Source of the DNA: Procambarus clarkii
Lineage: Eukaryota > Arthropoda > Malacostraca > Decapoda > Cambaridae
Length of the DNA stretch: 64,000 nt
Assembly: GCF_040958095.1 (NCBI RefSeq)
Contig: NC_091172.1
Span: 8,275,111 to 8,339,110 of the forward strand
Direction of reading: 5' to 3'
Positions within the stretch are counted from its first letter, which is position 1; the number at the start of each line of letters is the position of its first letter. The position numbers were made by a program, and so were the translations under genes. Below the pieces are notes generated by a model. It saw only the letters and a list, made by a program, of their open reading frames with translations, was not told the origin of the DNA and did not search any database. Positions 62,766-64,000 of the stretch are shown here, piece by piece.

Positions 62766-64000
62766 CGTAGCTGAAATTGGCGGTTTTGGGCCCCAGTTTC
62801 AGCTACGCTGCCACCTTAAAAATTGTAAAGGACCCATCCTGAAGAAGGTTTAGCTATGCTGCCACCTGTTTAAGGGTCAATTTTTTTCAGCGTCCAAAAT
62901 TTTTGCTTTGGACTTAGATTTATCATAGAATAAAAATTCCTCATTGTGATCTTAATAATTTCTTTTTTGAAAAAATACTCTTTGCCATGTTAAGGAATTC
63001 TTATGTAGAAAATATACACGCTCTCCTATGTTTTTTTTAATCATATCAATTCCATTTTCAGACAATATGATCAGTAAGCATATTCCCCATCTAAAATTAT
63101 AATTCCTAAACCAGACTCCCTCATACCCTCACACCAACTTTCTCCACCCATATCTCATCACCACTCTTATCTGTGTCCCTCCCTACGATTTCACATCTTT
63201 AATTATCTGCCTTATGATCAATTTTTGCACTCACTACTTCCCCCTAACCTCTCCTTACCCCCTTCTCAGCTTCGTTCGCAAAAAAATTAAAATGTATTCA
63301 CATCTCTGTCACTTTTTAATTAGTCTCTTATTACCGTTCTACATGTCATCTGTAGTAAAAATAAAAATCAATTAATTTTAGTTTCTTTGCCTTAATTCAA
63401 TAATCGACAGTGATTTCAGGACAACTCTCGGCTATGGCCCTATTTCCATATTTGCCAAACATAGTTATTAGAAAAACAGGTCAACTCTTAACTGTTCCCT
63501 TCACTGAACATCTTTAAGAGTTCCAATACATGTCCACTGCCTTAGTTTTCTTTTTCAACTTTTTTATTAACAGTACCAGTTCCCAACATTAAATATCTTT
63601 ATTTCGGACTTAGCAAAAATATAATAATTTAATTACCGAGCTCTGGCTCATGTCCTCCATCTTAGTTCGCTCTTCTAACATTGCCATAATGAGGTCAATT
63701 TTCACGAAATTTAAAATAGCTATATATCTGACGTAGTAAAGGAGATATAGTTAATTTATAATCTCTAGCTCCTATGCCTGCCTTAGTTCACTCCCATAAC
63801 TGCTATTTACAGATCAGTTTTCTTAAAAGATTTAATAACATGTAATCTGAGCACAGTATACTAAAGCAAAGGAGATGACAATCTCCAGATCTTTTAGCAC
63901 CCTCAGTTGTTTCTCAAAACTTTGTTAACAGATCAATTTCCTGCACATTTAGAACAGAGTTACTATTGACAATGTAAAATTAATCGATGTGCAATAGCTG
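62766..64000. repeat. Satellite: partial dimer at window end
   Basis: B monomer cut by the window edge. It has AATTTTTGC, as at 39105, plus GCTATGGCCC, CTTAAAAGATTT and TAAAGCAAAG as in the 46.9-54.8 kb units, and not the markers of its immediate left neighbours. Confidence 0.93.

Larger units (their letters stand above)
34669..64000. repeat. AT-rich higher-order satellite array, dimer about 2,645 bp
   Basis: The last 29.3 kb is one head-to-tail array. It is made of two alternating, related monomers of about 1.32 kb: A (CGGTAAGAGTTTGTGAGG, TTCTTAAACTCGACTCCCCC, 12-15 A run) and B (CAGTAAGCATATTCCCC, TTCCTAAACCAGACTCC). Shared landmarks (hairpin, CATGTCCTCCATCTTAGTTC, GTTAACAGATCAATTTCC) show that A and B have a common origin. 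Distances between successive A hairpins are 2645, 2637, 2637, 2646, 2646, 2646, 2644, 2643 and 2644 bp. The left edge lies at 34669, inside an A monomer. The array runs off the window, so its true length is unknown. No gene, tRNA or transposase is seen in it. Confidence 0.97.

Noticed and set aside
34669..64000. Tandem rDNA, histone or snRNA gene cluster as the basis of the 2.6-kb period
   Set aside because: No conserved rRNA segment, histone frame or snRNA-like sequence is seen in either monomer on either strand.

Overview
The window looks like non-genic, repeat-dominated nuclear DNA of an animal, most likely a decapod crustacean (crayfish, lobster or shrimp type). This rests on recognising LINE, tRNA-derived SINE and other dispersed sequences that I know as abundant in decapod genomes, plus very long dinucleotide microsatellites. 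No host protein gene, rRNA gene or functional tRNA gene can be supported. Nearly every open frame is a translated simple repeat, a minisatellite or a piece of retrotransposon.

Bases 1 to about 34,668 are a mosaic of three kinds of sequence. (1) Decayed non-LTR retrotransposons. The main family is CR1/L2-like, with an APE-type endonuclease, an FADD reverse transcriptase and a 3' end running into (AC)n. It occurs at 2508-2890(+), 2925-4735(-), 5671-5775(-), 6858-9480(-), 25745-26470(+), 29206-31100(+, interrupted), 31115-32345(-), 32360-32875(-) and 33140-33390(+). Two other LINE lineages occur at 19170-19960(+) and 29952-30843(+); the second is nested in the main family and flanked by a 13-bp target-site duplication. 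(2) tRNA-derived SINEs at 7535-7826, 9952-10135, 20668-20915 and 24008-24190, and a SINE tail at 3449-3592. One of these shares its 3' end with the CR1-like LINE. (3) Many minisatellites with units of 19, 25, 25, 26, 27, 32 and 34 bp and others. Three have an internal higher-order period (75, 243 and 834 bp). There are also long (GA)n, (AT)n and (CT)n tracts.

Bases 34,669 to 64,000 are one AT-rich satellite array that runs off the right edge. The unit is a dimer of about 2,645 bp (2,637-2,646 in nine consecutive measured units) built from two diverged monomers of about 1.32 kb, here called A and B. Each monomer carries a 15-bp-stem inverted repeat. The first full unit is irregular (A-B-B', with a junction missing about 180 bp). 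Diagnostic variants are shared by runs of neighbouring dimers and also by some distant ones. An open frame of 139 codons, or 175 when a poly(A) tract has the right length, recurs in every A monomer but looks non-coding.

The most notable items are the dimeric satellite with its conserved hairpin, the nested LINE with intact target-site duplication, a perfect 20-bp hairpin in place of a reverse transcriptase core motif, and repeated LINE junctions at (AC)n/(GT)n tracts.
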